DNA from: Deltaproteobacteria bacterium
Lineage (GTDB): Bacteria; Desulfobacterota; Dissulfuribacteria; Dissulfuribacterales; UBA3076
Direction of reading: 5' to 3'
Length of the DNA: 11,891 bases
NCBI GenBank assembly: GCA_027004315.1
Contig: JALTHV010000115.1
Coordinates: 1 to 11,891, forward strand
In this document: positions 1 to 6,523 of the stretch, in pieces
How positions within the stretch are numbered: position 1 is the stretch's first letter
How the letters are laid out: the number at the start of each line of letters is the position of its first letter
Program-made: the position numbers and the translations under genes
The notes under the pieces: model-generated
Database searches by the model: none
What the model saw: only the letters and a program-made list of their open reading frames with translations
What the model was told of the DNA's origin: nothing

Positions 1-39
1 AAAAAAAGCTACCGCTGGCCGGAGACGCAAACGGTTACG
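1..39. repeat. Right end of a palindromic boundary element (copy A, truncated by window edge)
   Basis: Bases 1-20 match the distal right arm of the complete copy at 6260-6367 (A-run, then GCTACCGCTGGCC). Bases 21-39 match its outer flank, ending in CAAACGGTTAC, a variant of the GTGAACGGTTAC terminal motif. The left arm and loop lie outside the window, so its orientation cannot be read. Confidence 0.85.
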
Positions 40-44
40 CCAGG

Positions 45-61
45 ACTTATTGAGAAGTTAC
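45..61 (+). repeat. Short repeat ACTTATTGAGAAGTTAC (copy 1)
   Basis: This motif lies six bases outside the end of element A. It recurs at 6391-6408 beside element C, at 6495-6510 beside the diverged hairpin, and inverted at 11767-11784 beside element E. It is itself a small inverted repeat (ACTT/AAGT). Its position suggests it is an outer part of, or a target associated with, the palindromic elements. Confidence 0.7.
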
Positions 62-111
62 AATTTTATATAATTAGTGACTGATTGTATTACCATTCTT
101 TTCATGTTGTA

Positions 112-142
112 CTGTTGGGTTTCGTTCCTCAAGCCAACCTAC
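112..142 (-). repeat. REP-like hairpin, copy 1
   Basis: GTTGG (114-118) pairs with CCAAC (134-138), with further TT/AA pairing inside across a mismatch. On the minus strand it starts with GTAG, the foot typical of REP sequences, followed by a GTTGG stem and a GAGGAACGAA loop. A close copy lies in the opposite orientation at 5108-5140, so the two bracket the three-gene operon. REP-type palindromes are mobilised in trans by RAYT (TnpA-REP) transposases; none is encoded here. Confidence 0.7.
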
Positions 143-190
143 ATGACTCAATAATCATATCTTACAAGACATTGAAAAAATATACAGCCC

Positions 191-219
191 TTGTCAAAAA
201 AAGCCTAGATATATATTGT
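191..219 (+). promoter_or_regulatory. Putative sigma-70-type promoter of the cysM-cysS fusion operon
   Basis: TTGTCA (191-196, 5 of 6 to consensus) lies 17 bases before TATTGT (214-219). An alternative -10 is TATATT at 212-217 with a 15-base spacer. An inverted repeat CTAGA-N9-TCTAG (205-223) overlaps the -10 and could be an operator, but it is short and AT-rich. It is the best promoter-like match before the ATG at 238. Prediction by eye only. Confidence 0.4.
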
Positions 220-237
220 CTAGAATAAGAAAATTTG

Positions 238-2631
238 ATGCCGCAACCTGAAAGGATCACACCTATCTTGAGAAGACTCAACAAAGACATCCTCGACACA
301 ATTGGCAATACCCCGCTGGTCCCCATCCGCCACCTCAATATCCACAAAGATGTCCGCATCCTTGCAAAAATGGAGTGTTTTAATCCCGGAGGCTCAATCA
401 AGGATCGAATAGCCCTGTCTATGATTGAGGGGGCCGAGAAGCGGGGAGAGCTTACAAAAGACAAGATAATCCTTGAGGCAAGCAGTGGTAATACCGGTAT
501 CGGCCTTGCGATGGTATCGGCCGTCAAGGGCTATCGATGTCTGATTGCCATGAGTGAGGCAGCCAGTATCGAGCGTCGTCAGATCATGCAGGCCTATGGT
601 GCAAAGATCCTCCTGACCCCTTCCCGCCTCGGGACTGATGGTGCCATAGAGGCCGTATACAGGATGGCACGAGAGGCCCCGGAGCGCTATTTCTGCACAG
701 ACCAGTTCAACAACCAGGATAACTGCATGGCGCACTATCATGGCACTGCCATGGAGATATGGGAGCAGACCGAAGGCAAGGTAGACGTAGTGGTCGCCGC
801 CATGGGGACTACGGGTACCCTTATGGGGATTACGCAACGCCTTCGGGAACTCAATCCAGGGGTCCGCATAGTCGGCGTAGAGCCCTATCTCGGTCATGCC
901 ATCCAGGGGCTGAAGAATATGAAAGAGTCCTACCGGCCAGGGATCTTTGACAAGCACCTGCCCGATGCAATCATCAAGGTCCATGACGAAGAGGCCTTTG
1001 AGCTGACCAGGAGTCTTGCACAGGAAGAGGGGCTCTTTGTGGGTATGAGTTCGGGGGCTGCCCTGGCTGTAGGGCTTTCAGAGGCAGCAAGACTAAAAAG
1101 AGGGCTTATAGTGGTCATCTTTCCTGATGGTGGTGACCGCTACCTGAGCACAGGCATTTTTTCTGTCCCGGATATCGACGAGACAAATAAGGCCTGTGCA
1201 CTGAGACTCACCAATACCCTTACCAGGAGAAAGGAAATCTTTGAGCCCTTAGAACCTGGGAAGGCAGGGATCTACTCCTGTGGACCCACTGTCTATGAAT
1301 TTACCCACCTGGGGCTCTGCAGGAGACTGGTAGTAGCAGATCTCTTGAGGCGGGTACTCGAATACCAGGGCTATGAAGTCACTCACGTGATGAATATCAC
1401 AGATCTGGATGACAAGACAATACGGGCCGCACTGTCTCAGGGCATAGGCCTCCAGGAACTCACTGACCGCTATATCCATGCATTTATGGAAGACGTGTCC
1501 TCCCTGAACGTCAAACCCGCCACCTATTATCCCAAGGCAAGCGCCCACGTTGATGACATGATCCAACTTACCGAGCGCTTGATAGATGCAGGTTATGCCT
1601 ATGTCAAACACAGTTCTGTGTACTTTGATATCTCAAAGCTGGCGAGCTATGGAGGACTCTCCAGGATGGGCCTCTCAGGCATTGATATCGGGAGGACCGT
1701 GGACCTTGACGACTACGACAAGGACAGTCCCTCTGACTTTACTCTCTTTAAACGTGTGACCCTGGATGAACTCAAAAAAGGGATAGGCCTTGAGACAAGA
1801 TGGGGGCAGGTCCGGCCAGGATGGCATATAGAGTGCGCTGCAATGTCAATGCATTATCTGGGGGAGTTTTTTGACCTCCATACCAGCGGCTCTGACCTCA
1901 TCTTTCCCCACAATGAAAATGAGACCGCCATTGCCAAGGCCCTTACAGGCCGGTCTCTGGCCCGAACCTGGCTACACAGTGAGCTCGTCATGGTGGGCGG
2001 GAAAAAGATGTCGCGCTCGGCAGGTAATGTCGTCACCTTAAGGGATTTGGAGGCCAAGGGGATCACTGGGAGGCAGGTGAGGTTTTTCCTGCTCAGTACG
2101 CACTATAGAAAGCCCCTACATTTCTCCTACGGCTATCTCAAAGACTCGATAAAGGCCCTGAACCGGCTCGACTATTTTGTATCTGAAATCCAGGCCATTA
2201 TCCTTGCAGGCAAGGCTGAAGGAGGGCCTGGACCACGCACAAAAGAGGCCGTAGATACCATGAAGGACGGCTTTGTCCAGGGCATCAATGACGACCTGAA
2301 CATCTCAAGGTCCCTTGGGGCAATCTTCAGATTGATAAGGGGTATGAATCCCGTCCTCGTCGCCCAGGGGCTTTCGGCCACAGATGCCAAATATATTATG
2401 GATGCCTTGCTGGATCTGGACAGGGTCCTTGGGCTCCTTGAGACCTCTGTCTCCGGGCCTGAGATCTCAAAAAAGGCCCGGGATCTGATTTCCCAGAGGG
2501 AGGCGGCCAGGGCCTCCAGGGACTGGGAGAGGGCCGATCAGATCAGGCAACAGCTCCTCGATCTTGGGATAGAGCTGATGGACACCCCAAAAGGGGTCCG
2601 CTGGAGAATCTACAAAAGGAGAACTAAATAA
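238..2631 (+). CDS. CysM-type cysteine synthase fused to a divergent cysteinyl-tRNA synthetase
   Basis: Residues 1 to about 315 are a fold-type II PLP enzyme closest to CysM (O-acetylserine or O-phosphoserine plus sulfide or thiosulfate). The PLP lysine is K55 in GGSIKDR, the phosphate/substrate loop SSGNTG is at 82-87, MGTTGT at 189-194, and the CysM-like end motif PDGGDRYLST at 296-305. Residues ~321-797 are a full-length class I CysRS. The predicted zinc ligands are kept (C348, C533, H558, E562), and KMSRS at 590-594 replaces KMSKS. The HIGH motif reads HLGL (357-360), DIHGGG reads DLHTSG, and FPHHENE reads FPHNENE. No frame break or long linker separates the domains, so this is a real fusion. 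ATG 238 is preferred to TTG 235; its Shine-Dalgarno is weak. It is the first gene of an operon. The fused enzyme could pass new cysteine to the synthetase or make another cysteine-derived product. A canonical CysRS is encoded at 9417-10892. Confidence 0.92.
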   Translation: MPQPERITPILRRLNKDILDTIGNTPLVPIRHLNIHKDVRILAKMECFNPGGSIKDRIALSMIEGAEKRGELTKDKIILEASSGNTGIGLAMVSAVKGYRCLIAMSEAASIERRQIMQAYGAKILLTPSRLGTDGAIEAVYRMAREAPERYFCTDQFNNQDNCMAHYHGTAMEIWEQTEGKVDVVVAAMGTTGTLMGITQRLRELNPGVRIVGVEPYLGHAIQGLKNMKESYRPGIFDKHLPDAIIKVHDEEAFELTRSLAQEEGLFVGMSSGAALAVGLSEAARLKRGLIVVIFPDGGDRYLSTGIFSVPDIDETNKACALRLTNTLTRRKEIFEPLEPGKAGIYSCGPTVYEFTHLGLCRRLVVADLLRRVLEYQGYEVTHVMNITDLDDKTIRAALSQGIGLQELTDRYIHAFMEDVSSLNVKPATYYPKASAHVDDMIQLTERLIDAGYAYVKHSSVYFDISKLASYGGLSRMGLSGIDIGRTVDLDDYDKDSPSDFTLFKRVTLDELKKGIGLETRWGQVRPGWHIECAAMSMHYLGEFFDLHTSGSDLIFPHNENETAIAKALTGRSLARTWLHSELVMVGGKKMSRSAGNVVTLRDLEAKGITGRQVRFFLLSTHYRKPLHFSYGYLKDSIKALNRLDYFVSEIQAIILAGKAEGGPGPRTKEAVDTMKDGFVQGINDDLNISRSLGAIFRLIRGMNPVLVAQGLSATDAKYIMDALLDLDRVLGLLETSVSGPEISKKARDLISQREAARASRDWERADQIRQQLLDLGIELMDTPKGVRWRIYKRRTK

Positions 2632-3482
2632 TGCGTACCTACCTTGACTGCATACCCTGTTTTATGTCCCAGGCCCTGAGGACAGGTCGGCTGGTAGGCC
2701 TCTCCGATGGAAAAATCCGGGATCTGTTGATAGAACTAGGGAAAAAGATCGAAGATATTTCCTTAGATGACCCACCACCAAAGACCGCAGTCATGGTGTA
2801 CGATCTCATTGCGAATTATACTGGAAAGATGGACCCATTTAAGGAGGTGAAACGGGAAGCGACTGAAAAGGCCCTTGCCCTATATCCCCATTTAAAAAGA
2901 GATATCCTGGAGTCAAAAAAACCTCTGGGCCGGGCCATCCGGATCGCAACGCTAGGAAATGTCATAGATTTTGGGGTATCATCGAGTTATGACCTGGAAG
3001 CAGAGATCCAAGAGATGTTGGGGCAGTCCTTCGGCCGGTGGGACGAAGAGGCATTTATAGAGGCAGTGACCATGGCAGACTGGATCCTCTATCTGGGAGA
3101 TAATGCAGGAGAGACAGTCCTTGACCGCCTGCTGATAGAGACCCTGGCATGTCCTACCAGCTATGTAGTCAGAGAGGCCCCGATAATCAATGATGCCACC
3201 AGGGAAGATGCCCTGGCAGCAGGCCTTGAAGAAGTGGCGGACATCATCTCATCCGGATGTTCTGCACCTGGCACCGTCATGGACCAGTGCACCCCTGAAT
3301 TCCTTGATCTCTTCAGAAAGGCCCCGGTTATCATCAGCAAGGGTCAGGGGAATTATGAGACCCTCTCCGATGTAGATGCCCCCATATTTTTCCTCCTGAA
3401 GGCCAAGTGTGATGTAGTGGCAGGGCACCTGGGGGTAAAGAAGGGTGATCTGGTACTTGCAGCCAGGTCTCTGGATCCCTAA
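2631..3482 (+). CDS. DUF89 / ARMT1-like metal-dependent phosphatase family protein
   Basis: The 283-residue protein matches the stand-alone, archaeal-type DUF89 subfamily. It has an N-terminal CxxC (C7, C10), LGNVIDFG at 108-115, the metal-site motif GDNAGETVLDRL at 156-167, IIND at 185-188 and SKGQGNYETL at 236-245. Characterised DUF89 members are metal-dependent phosphatases thought to remove damaged or harmful phosphometabolites; the substrate of this subfamily is not evident here. Its ATG overlaps the fusion gene's stop as TAATG, with AGGAG nine bases upstream inside that gene, so the two are probably translationally coupled. No signal peptide or membrane segment is seen, so a cytosolic protein is expected. 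The link to cysteine metabolism is inferred from operon position only. Confidence 0.88.
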   Translation: MRTYLDCIPCFMSQALRTGRLVGLSDGKIRDLLIELGKKIEDISLDDPPPKTAVMVYDLIANYTGKMDPFKEVKREATEKALALYPHLKRDILESKKPLGRAIRIATLGNVIDFGVSSSYDLEAEIQEMLGQSFGRWDEEAFIEAVTMADWILYLGDNAGETVLDRLLIETLACPTSYVVREAPIINDATREDALAAGLEEVADIISSGCSAPGTVMDQCTPEFLDLFRKAPVIISKGQGNYETLSDVDAPIFFLLKAKCDVVAGHLGVKKGDLVLAARSLDP

Positions 3483-3483
3483 A

Positions 3484-3489
3484 GGTGAT
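3484..3489 (+). promoter_or_regulatory. Shine-Dalgarno sequence supporting a TTG start for murJ
   Basis: GGTGAT (within AAAGGTGAT), complementary to the anti-Shine-Dalgarno region, lies nine bases before TTG 3499 and just after the DUF89 stop. The in-frame alternative GTG at 3445 has its purine run directly against the start codon and would give 38 bases of overlap with DUF89. This favours TTG 3499. Confidence 0.5.
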
Positions 3490-3498
3490 CTTGCCCAA

Positions 3499-5121
3499 TT
3501 GAACCAGAGACACATCCCAACCCAAAAGGAAAACTCCGCACATCTTGCCCGGGCAGCGGGTGTAGTGAGTATTGCCGTATTCTTTTCCCGCATACTCGGG
3601 CTCGTGAGAGAGCAGGTCCTTGCAGGTCTCTTTGGTGCCGGTACCTCAATGGATGCCTTTGTGGTGGCCTTCCGCATCCCCAATCTCTTGAGGGACCTGT
3701 TTGCAGAGGGGGCTCTCAGCTCCGCCTTTGTTACGGTCTTTACTGAATATGATCAGAAGCGCTCGAAAGAAGAGACCTGGCGTCTTGTAAACAACGTCCT
3801 GGCCGCACTCACAATAATAGTCTCCCTGACCGTGATCCTGGGCATCACCTTTTCCGGCGACCTGGTAAGGCTTATGGCCCCGGATTTTGCCCAGATTCCC
3901 GGGAAGCTGGGACTTACTCAGCGGATGACGGTCATAATGTTCCCGTTTTTGCTCCTGGTCTCCCTCTCATCCCTCCTCATGGGAATATTGAATACAAAGG
4001 GCTATTTTTTTATTCCTTCACTTGCCTCTAGTTGTTTCAACCTCACATCTATAGTGGTAGGGGTAGGGCTTGCATTCCTGGTCCCCAGATGGGGATATCC
4101 AGCCATAGAAGGCATGGCCATTGGGACACTGGTGGGCGGGCTGTCTCAACTGGGGATACAGGTGCCTCTGCTCCTGCGCCAGGGCTTCAGGCTCAGGCCC
4201 GTGCTGGACCTGGCCGATCCAGGGCTGAGACGCATAGGCCGTTTGATCTTGCCCGCCATAATAGGCCTGTCTGCCACCCAGATCAATATCTTCATAAATA
4301 CAAACTTTGCCTCTCGATGCCCGGAAGGGAGTGTTGCCTGGCTGAACTATGCCTTCAGGCTCGTACAGTTTCCCATAGGGCTCTTTGGTGTGGCCATATC
4401 TATAGCAACCCTTCCGATGGTGGCAAGGCAGGCAGCCAAACGGGATTATAAGATACTGGGAGACACGCTGGTCTCTTCTCTTACCATGGCCTTTGCCCTT
4501 ACCGTACCTGCTGCCGTAGGCCTGTGGGTCCTGGCAAAACCCATAGTAGGGCTCGTGTTTGAACACGGCCACTTCTCTCAGCTAGACACATACATGACGG
4601 CCCAGGCCCTGAAATTTTACTCCATTGGACTCCTTGCCTATGCAGCAGTAAAGATAGTGGTCCCGGTATTCTATGCCCTTGATAACACCCGCTGGCCGGT
4701 TATAGGGAGTTTTGTGGCCGTAGTGGTAAACATATGCATCATATCTGTCACGCTGAACAGGCTACAGCACAGGGCCATAGCACTCTCTACGTCCTCTACC
4801 ATGATACTGGACTTTCTGCTCCTGGCCACAGTGCTCTATAGAAAGATAGGTGGATATCCAATAGCCAGACTCTTGATATCCTTTATAAAGATATCCCTGG
4901 CCTCTGGCATAATGGGCCTGTTGGTGTGGTGGGCCCAGACCCACATTATAGGCAGCCCGGGGATATGGCTGTCTGCACTCAAGGTATTCATACCTATATC
5001 TCTAGGCATAGTTTCCTATGGAGTCCTGATCTATGCCCTCAGGTTGGACGAAATCAACGAGGTCATCAAGAAGATGGCAGGACGCAAGGGTAAAAGTTCA
5101 AAGCCGGGTAGGTTGGGTTGA
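3499..5121 (+). CDS. murJ: Lipid II flippase MurJ (MviN family)
   Basis: MurJ flips undecaprenyl-linked peptidoglycan precursor (lipid II) across the inner membrane. The product is 540 residues from TTG 3499, near the usual 510-530. The family signature comes early: SRILGLVREQVLAGLFGAG, then SMDAFVVAFRIPNLLRDLFAEGA, which carries the conserved Arg and Asp residues lining the MurJ cavity. The rest alternates long hydrophobic segments with short basic loops, consistent with about 14 membrane helices, and ends in a basic tail. A longer reading from GTG 3445 would add 18 residues (558) and overlap the DUF89 gene; the shorter start has the better ribosome-binding site. It is the last gene of the three-gene operon, and its stop codon lies inside a REP-like hairpin. 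Confidence 0.93.
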   Translation: MNQRHIPTQKENSAHLARAAGVVSIAVFFSRILGLVREQVLAGLFGAGTSMDAFVVAFRIPNLLRDLFAEGALSSAFVTVFTEYDQKRSKEETWRLVNNVLAALTIIVSLTVILGITFSGDLVRLMAPDFAQIPGKLGLTQRMTVIMFPFLLLVSLSSLLMGILNTKGYFFIPSLASSCFNLTSIVVGVGLAFLVPRWGYPAIEGMAIGTLVGGLSQLGIQVPLLLRQGFRLRPVLDLADPGLRRIGRLILPAIIGLSATQINIFINTNFASRCPEGSVAWLNYAFRLVQFPIGLFGVAISIATLPMVARQAAKRDYKILGDTLVSSLTMAFALTVPAAVGLWVLAKPIVGLVFEHGHFSQLDTYMTAQALKFYSIGLLAYAAVKIVVPVFYALDNTRWPVIGSFVAVVVNICIISVTLNRLQHRAIALSTSSTMILDFLLLATVLYRKIGGYPIARLLISFIKISLASGIMGLLVWWAQTHIIGSPGIWLSALKVFIPISLGIVSYGVLIYALRLDEINEVIKKMAGRKGKSSKPGRLG

Positions 5122-5140
5122 GGAACGAAACCAACCTAAC
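5108..5140 (+). repeat. REP-like hairpin, copy 2, overlapping the murJ stop codon
   Basis: TAGGTTGG (5109-5116) pairs with CCAACCTA (5131-5138) and the 5' foot reads GTAG. The murJ TGA (5119-5121) lies in the loop. It is the inverted counterpart of the copy at 112-142, sharing the GAGGAACGAAA loop. It has no T-run, so it is not a standard intrinsic terminator, though it could protect the 3' end of the operon mRNA. Confidence 0.75.
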
Positions 5141-5286
5141 ATAATTCACATCCTCGGCCAGCGGTAGCCTTTTGAAGGGTTTCAGGAGCATCGCTTAATG
5201 CACAAGATCAGGGCACTTTGCCTATTAATCCGCACTGAAACCCTTCAAAAGGCTACCGCTGGCCGGGGGAGAATGTGAACGGTTAC
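5141..5286 (+). repeat. Palindromic boundary element, complete copy B
   Basis: The left arm 5156-5185 and right arm 5235-5264 are perfect 30-bp inverted repeats. The 49-nt loop (5186-5234) contains two smaller hairpins, GCAT/ATGC (5188-5201) and GGCA/TGCC (5212-5222). Outer flanks continue the symmetry less perfectly: TTCACAT (5145-5151) against ATGTGAA (5273-5279), and the right end is GTGAACGGTTAC (5275-5286). It lies between the convergent murJ and ATP-grasp genes and could block read-through from both sides. It lacks a U-run. Confidence 0.9.
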
Positions 5287-5298
5287 AAACCTACGATT

Positions 5299-6207
5299 CT
5301 AAATTTCGTTCGATCTCACCATACTACAGAGCAGGTCCCTATAGTCTATTCCGGCCTCCTGAAATCCATGGGTACCGAAATTCATATTTGCCTCAAGGAC
5401 AAGAAACTTACCCTGATTCTGGCATATATCGATCCCTACGTGATCGAACCCGCATCGGACGGCTACACTCAGGGCAAGGTCCAGGGCCTCTTTAGGCACA
5501 GGATCCAGCAGGACCTTTCCTCCCCTGGCCACATTGGTGCGAAATTCCCCAGGGATGGATTTCTTCCAATAGGCATGGATGATGCGCTTACCCACGATTA
5601 CTATGCGGATATCCTTCTCCAGAGGAATATATCGCTGGATATAGGCTATCCTGACCTTGCTGAGATATACCTCCAGGTCATCCTGGTCCTTGATCAGATA
5701 GACCCCCTCTCCCCTTGAAGACCCTACAGGGACCTTCCCTATACAGGGAAACTCAAAATAGTCCTGGATAGCCTGCTTTTGCCTCTGTCTCTGACCATAA
5801 AATATACGGGTTTCAGGCATGGGGATGGCTAAGAGATCAAAGAGGAGCGTCTGTCTAATCTTATTCCCTAAATAGCGATAGCACTGTACGCTGGGAAAGA
5901 TCTCCTTTCCCATGGCATCCAGGGCATCTGCATAGAATAACGTTGGGAAATAGATCTTGGTGGCATTTTGGATCAGGGCCCTATCTTTTGCTGAATAGTC
6001 CTCCAGATTGGTCTTTACCCCAAGGGTGAGCACTGCAGGGCAATGGCTTAGATGATAGGCCAGGGCAATCCGTAAAACCTGCCTATCCTGAGTGATTTGT
6101 TCTGACATTTTTATTCTTCGCTGACCCTTGCCCTGAACGTAACCGATCACGGGATGCTTTTTTGCCAACATGCCCCCGCCCCTTGTTTTCTGAGGTTTTT
6201 GCAGCAT
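5299..6207 (-). CDS. RimK-like ATP-grasp domain protein, probable carboxylate-amine ligase
   Basis: ATP-grasp enzymes join a carboxylate to an amine or thiol through an acyl phosphate; the substrate cannot be read from this sequence. The product is 302 residues from ATG 6207. The ATP-binding lysine lies in FPCIGKVPVGSSRGEGVYL (K158), followed by a strand with YIQRYIPLEKDIRIVIVG. The RTN motif (R223, N225) fits the family, as do the metal ligands in GIDIC (D260) and LEANMN (E272, N274). These are RimK/glutathione-synthetase-like features. The reading frame stays open upstream to 6306, into element C, but GGAGG sits five bases before ATG 6207. ATG 6171 (290 aa) is the next alternative. It is a lone gene between two palindromic elements, convergent with murJ, and downstream of nrdJ on the same strand by 460 bases. 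Confidence 0.82.
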   Translation of the reverse strand: MLQKPQKTRGGGMLAKKHPVIGYVQGKGQRRIKMSEQITQDRQVLRIALAYHLSHCPAVLTLGVKTNLEDYSAKDRALIQNATKIYFPTLFYADALDAMGKEIFPSVQCYRYLGNKIRQTLLFDLLAIPMPETRIFYGQRQRQKQAIQDYFEFPCIGKVPVGSSRGEGVYLIKDQDDLEVYLSKVRIAYIQRYIPLEKDIRIVIVGKRIIHAYWKKSIPGEFRTNVARGGKVLLDPVPKEALDLALSVAVRCGFDHVGIDICQNQGKFLVLEANMNFGTHGFQEAGIDYRDLLCSMVRSNEI

Positions 6208-6212
6208 GGGAC

Positions 6213-6217
6213 CCTCC
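6213..6217 (-). promoter_or_regulatory. Shine-Dalgarno sequence selecting the ATP-grasp start
   Basis: On the minus strand GGAGG is followed by five bases and then ATG 6207. It supports this start over the upstream in-frame ATG at 6306, which lies within the palindromic element. Confidence 0.6.
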
Positions 6218-6244
6218 CCGTTCTCCTCCGCTGCGCTACGGAGC

Positions 6245-6385
6245 CGTTTACATTCCCCCGGCCAGCGGTAGCCTTTTTTCAGGGTTTCAGGAGCAGCTTG
6301 ATGCACAAGATCAGGGCACTCTGCCCATTAATCCGCACTGAAACCCTGAAAAAAGCTACCGCTGGCCGGAGACGTGAACAGTTAC
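6245..6385 (+). repeat. Palindromic boundary element, complete copy C
   Basis: Left arm 6260-6290 pairs with right arm 6338-6367 over 30 bp with a single bulged C on the left. Against copy B, three stem pairs differ and all three are compensated on the other arm. The loop (6291-6337) is 47 nt: the copy B/D loop minus two bases in the first inner hairpin, while the second hairpin GGGCA/TGCCC is intact. The flanks are CCGTTTACATTCCCCC on the left and GTGAACAGTTAC (6374-6385) on the right. It lies directly upstream of the ATP-grasp gene. Confidence 0.9.
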
Positions 6386-6390
6386 GCCCC

Positions 6391-6408
6391 AACTTATTGA
6401 GAAGTTAC
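6391..6408 (+). repeat. Short repeat AACTTATTGAGAAGTTAC (copy 2)
   Basis: It lies five bases outside the right terminal motif of element C, in the same relative place as copy 1 beside element A. The joining bases GCC are also shared. This indicates that the longer composite unit is what is repeated. Confidence 0.7.
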
Positions 6409-6429
6409 AAATCGTTTCCCCAAAAAGTA

Positions 6430-6478
6430 CCCCCCACCCTGCCCTCTCCCCTGGGAAAGAGGGTTTGGGTGAGGGGGG
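6430..6478. repeat. CCCTC/GAGGG-type intergenic palindrome
   Basis: CCCCCCACCC (6430-6439) opposes GGGTGAGGGGGG (6467-6478), and CCCTC (6442-6446) opposes GAGGG (6459-6463). The result is a GC-rich imperfect hairpin. Short palindromes with this CCCTCACCC...GGGTGAGGGG pattern are a common dispersed repeat in many bacterial genomes. It is unrelated in sequence to the elements around it. Confidence 0.7.
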
Positions 6479-6494
6479 ATGCTGTATTGCCTCC

Positions 6495-6510
6495 ACTTAT
6501 TGAGAAGTGA
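6495..6510 (+). repeat. Short repeat ACTTATTGAGAAGTGA (copy 3)
   Basis: A one-base variant of the repeat at 45-61 and 6391-6408, followed by CGTTAC. It lies 13 bases before the diverged hairpin at 6524-6638, which links that hairpin to the same repeat system. Confidence 0.6.
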
Positions 6511-6523
6511 CGTTACTGCTCGA

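Noticed and set aside
205..223. NrdR box before the fusion gene
   Set aside because: The AT-rich inverted repeat only partly resembles the NrdR consensus, is single, and precedes a cysteine gene rather than a reductase.
5186..5234. tRNA gene suggested by the branched fold of the elements
   Set aside because: The stem is far too long, the T-loop GTTCRA pattern is missing, and there is no 7-bp acceptor/5-bp arm layout.
5275..5718. Plus-strand open frame of 147 codons opposite the ATP-grasp gene
   Set aside because: It is antisense to conserved ATP-grasp motifs, shows no family features, and starts within a repeat flank.
6208..6306. N-terminal extension of the ATP-grasp protein into element C
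   Set aside because: The extra 33 residues are translated repeat DNA; a good Shine-Dalgarno precedes the ATG at 6207.
5141..6385. CRISPR array or integron attC array
   Set aside because: The repeats are far apart, differ in stem sequence, and have genes rather than uniform spacers or cassettes between them. No attC core sites or cas/integrase genes are seen.
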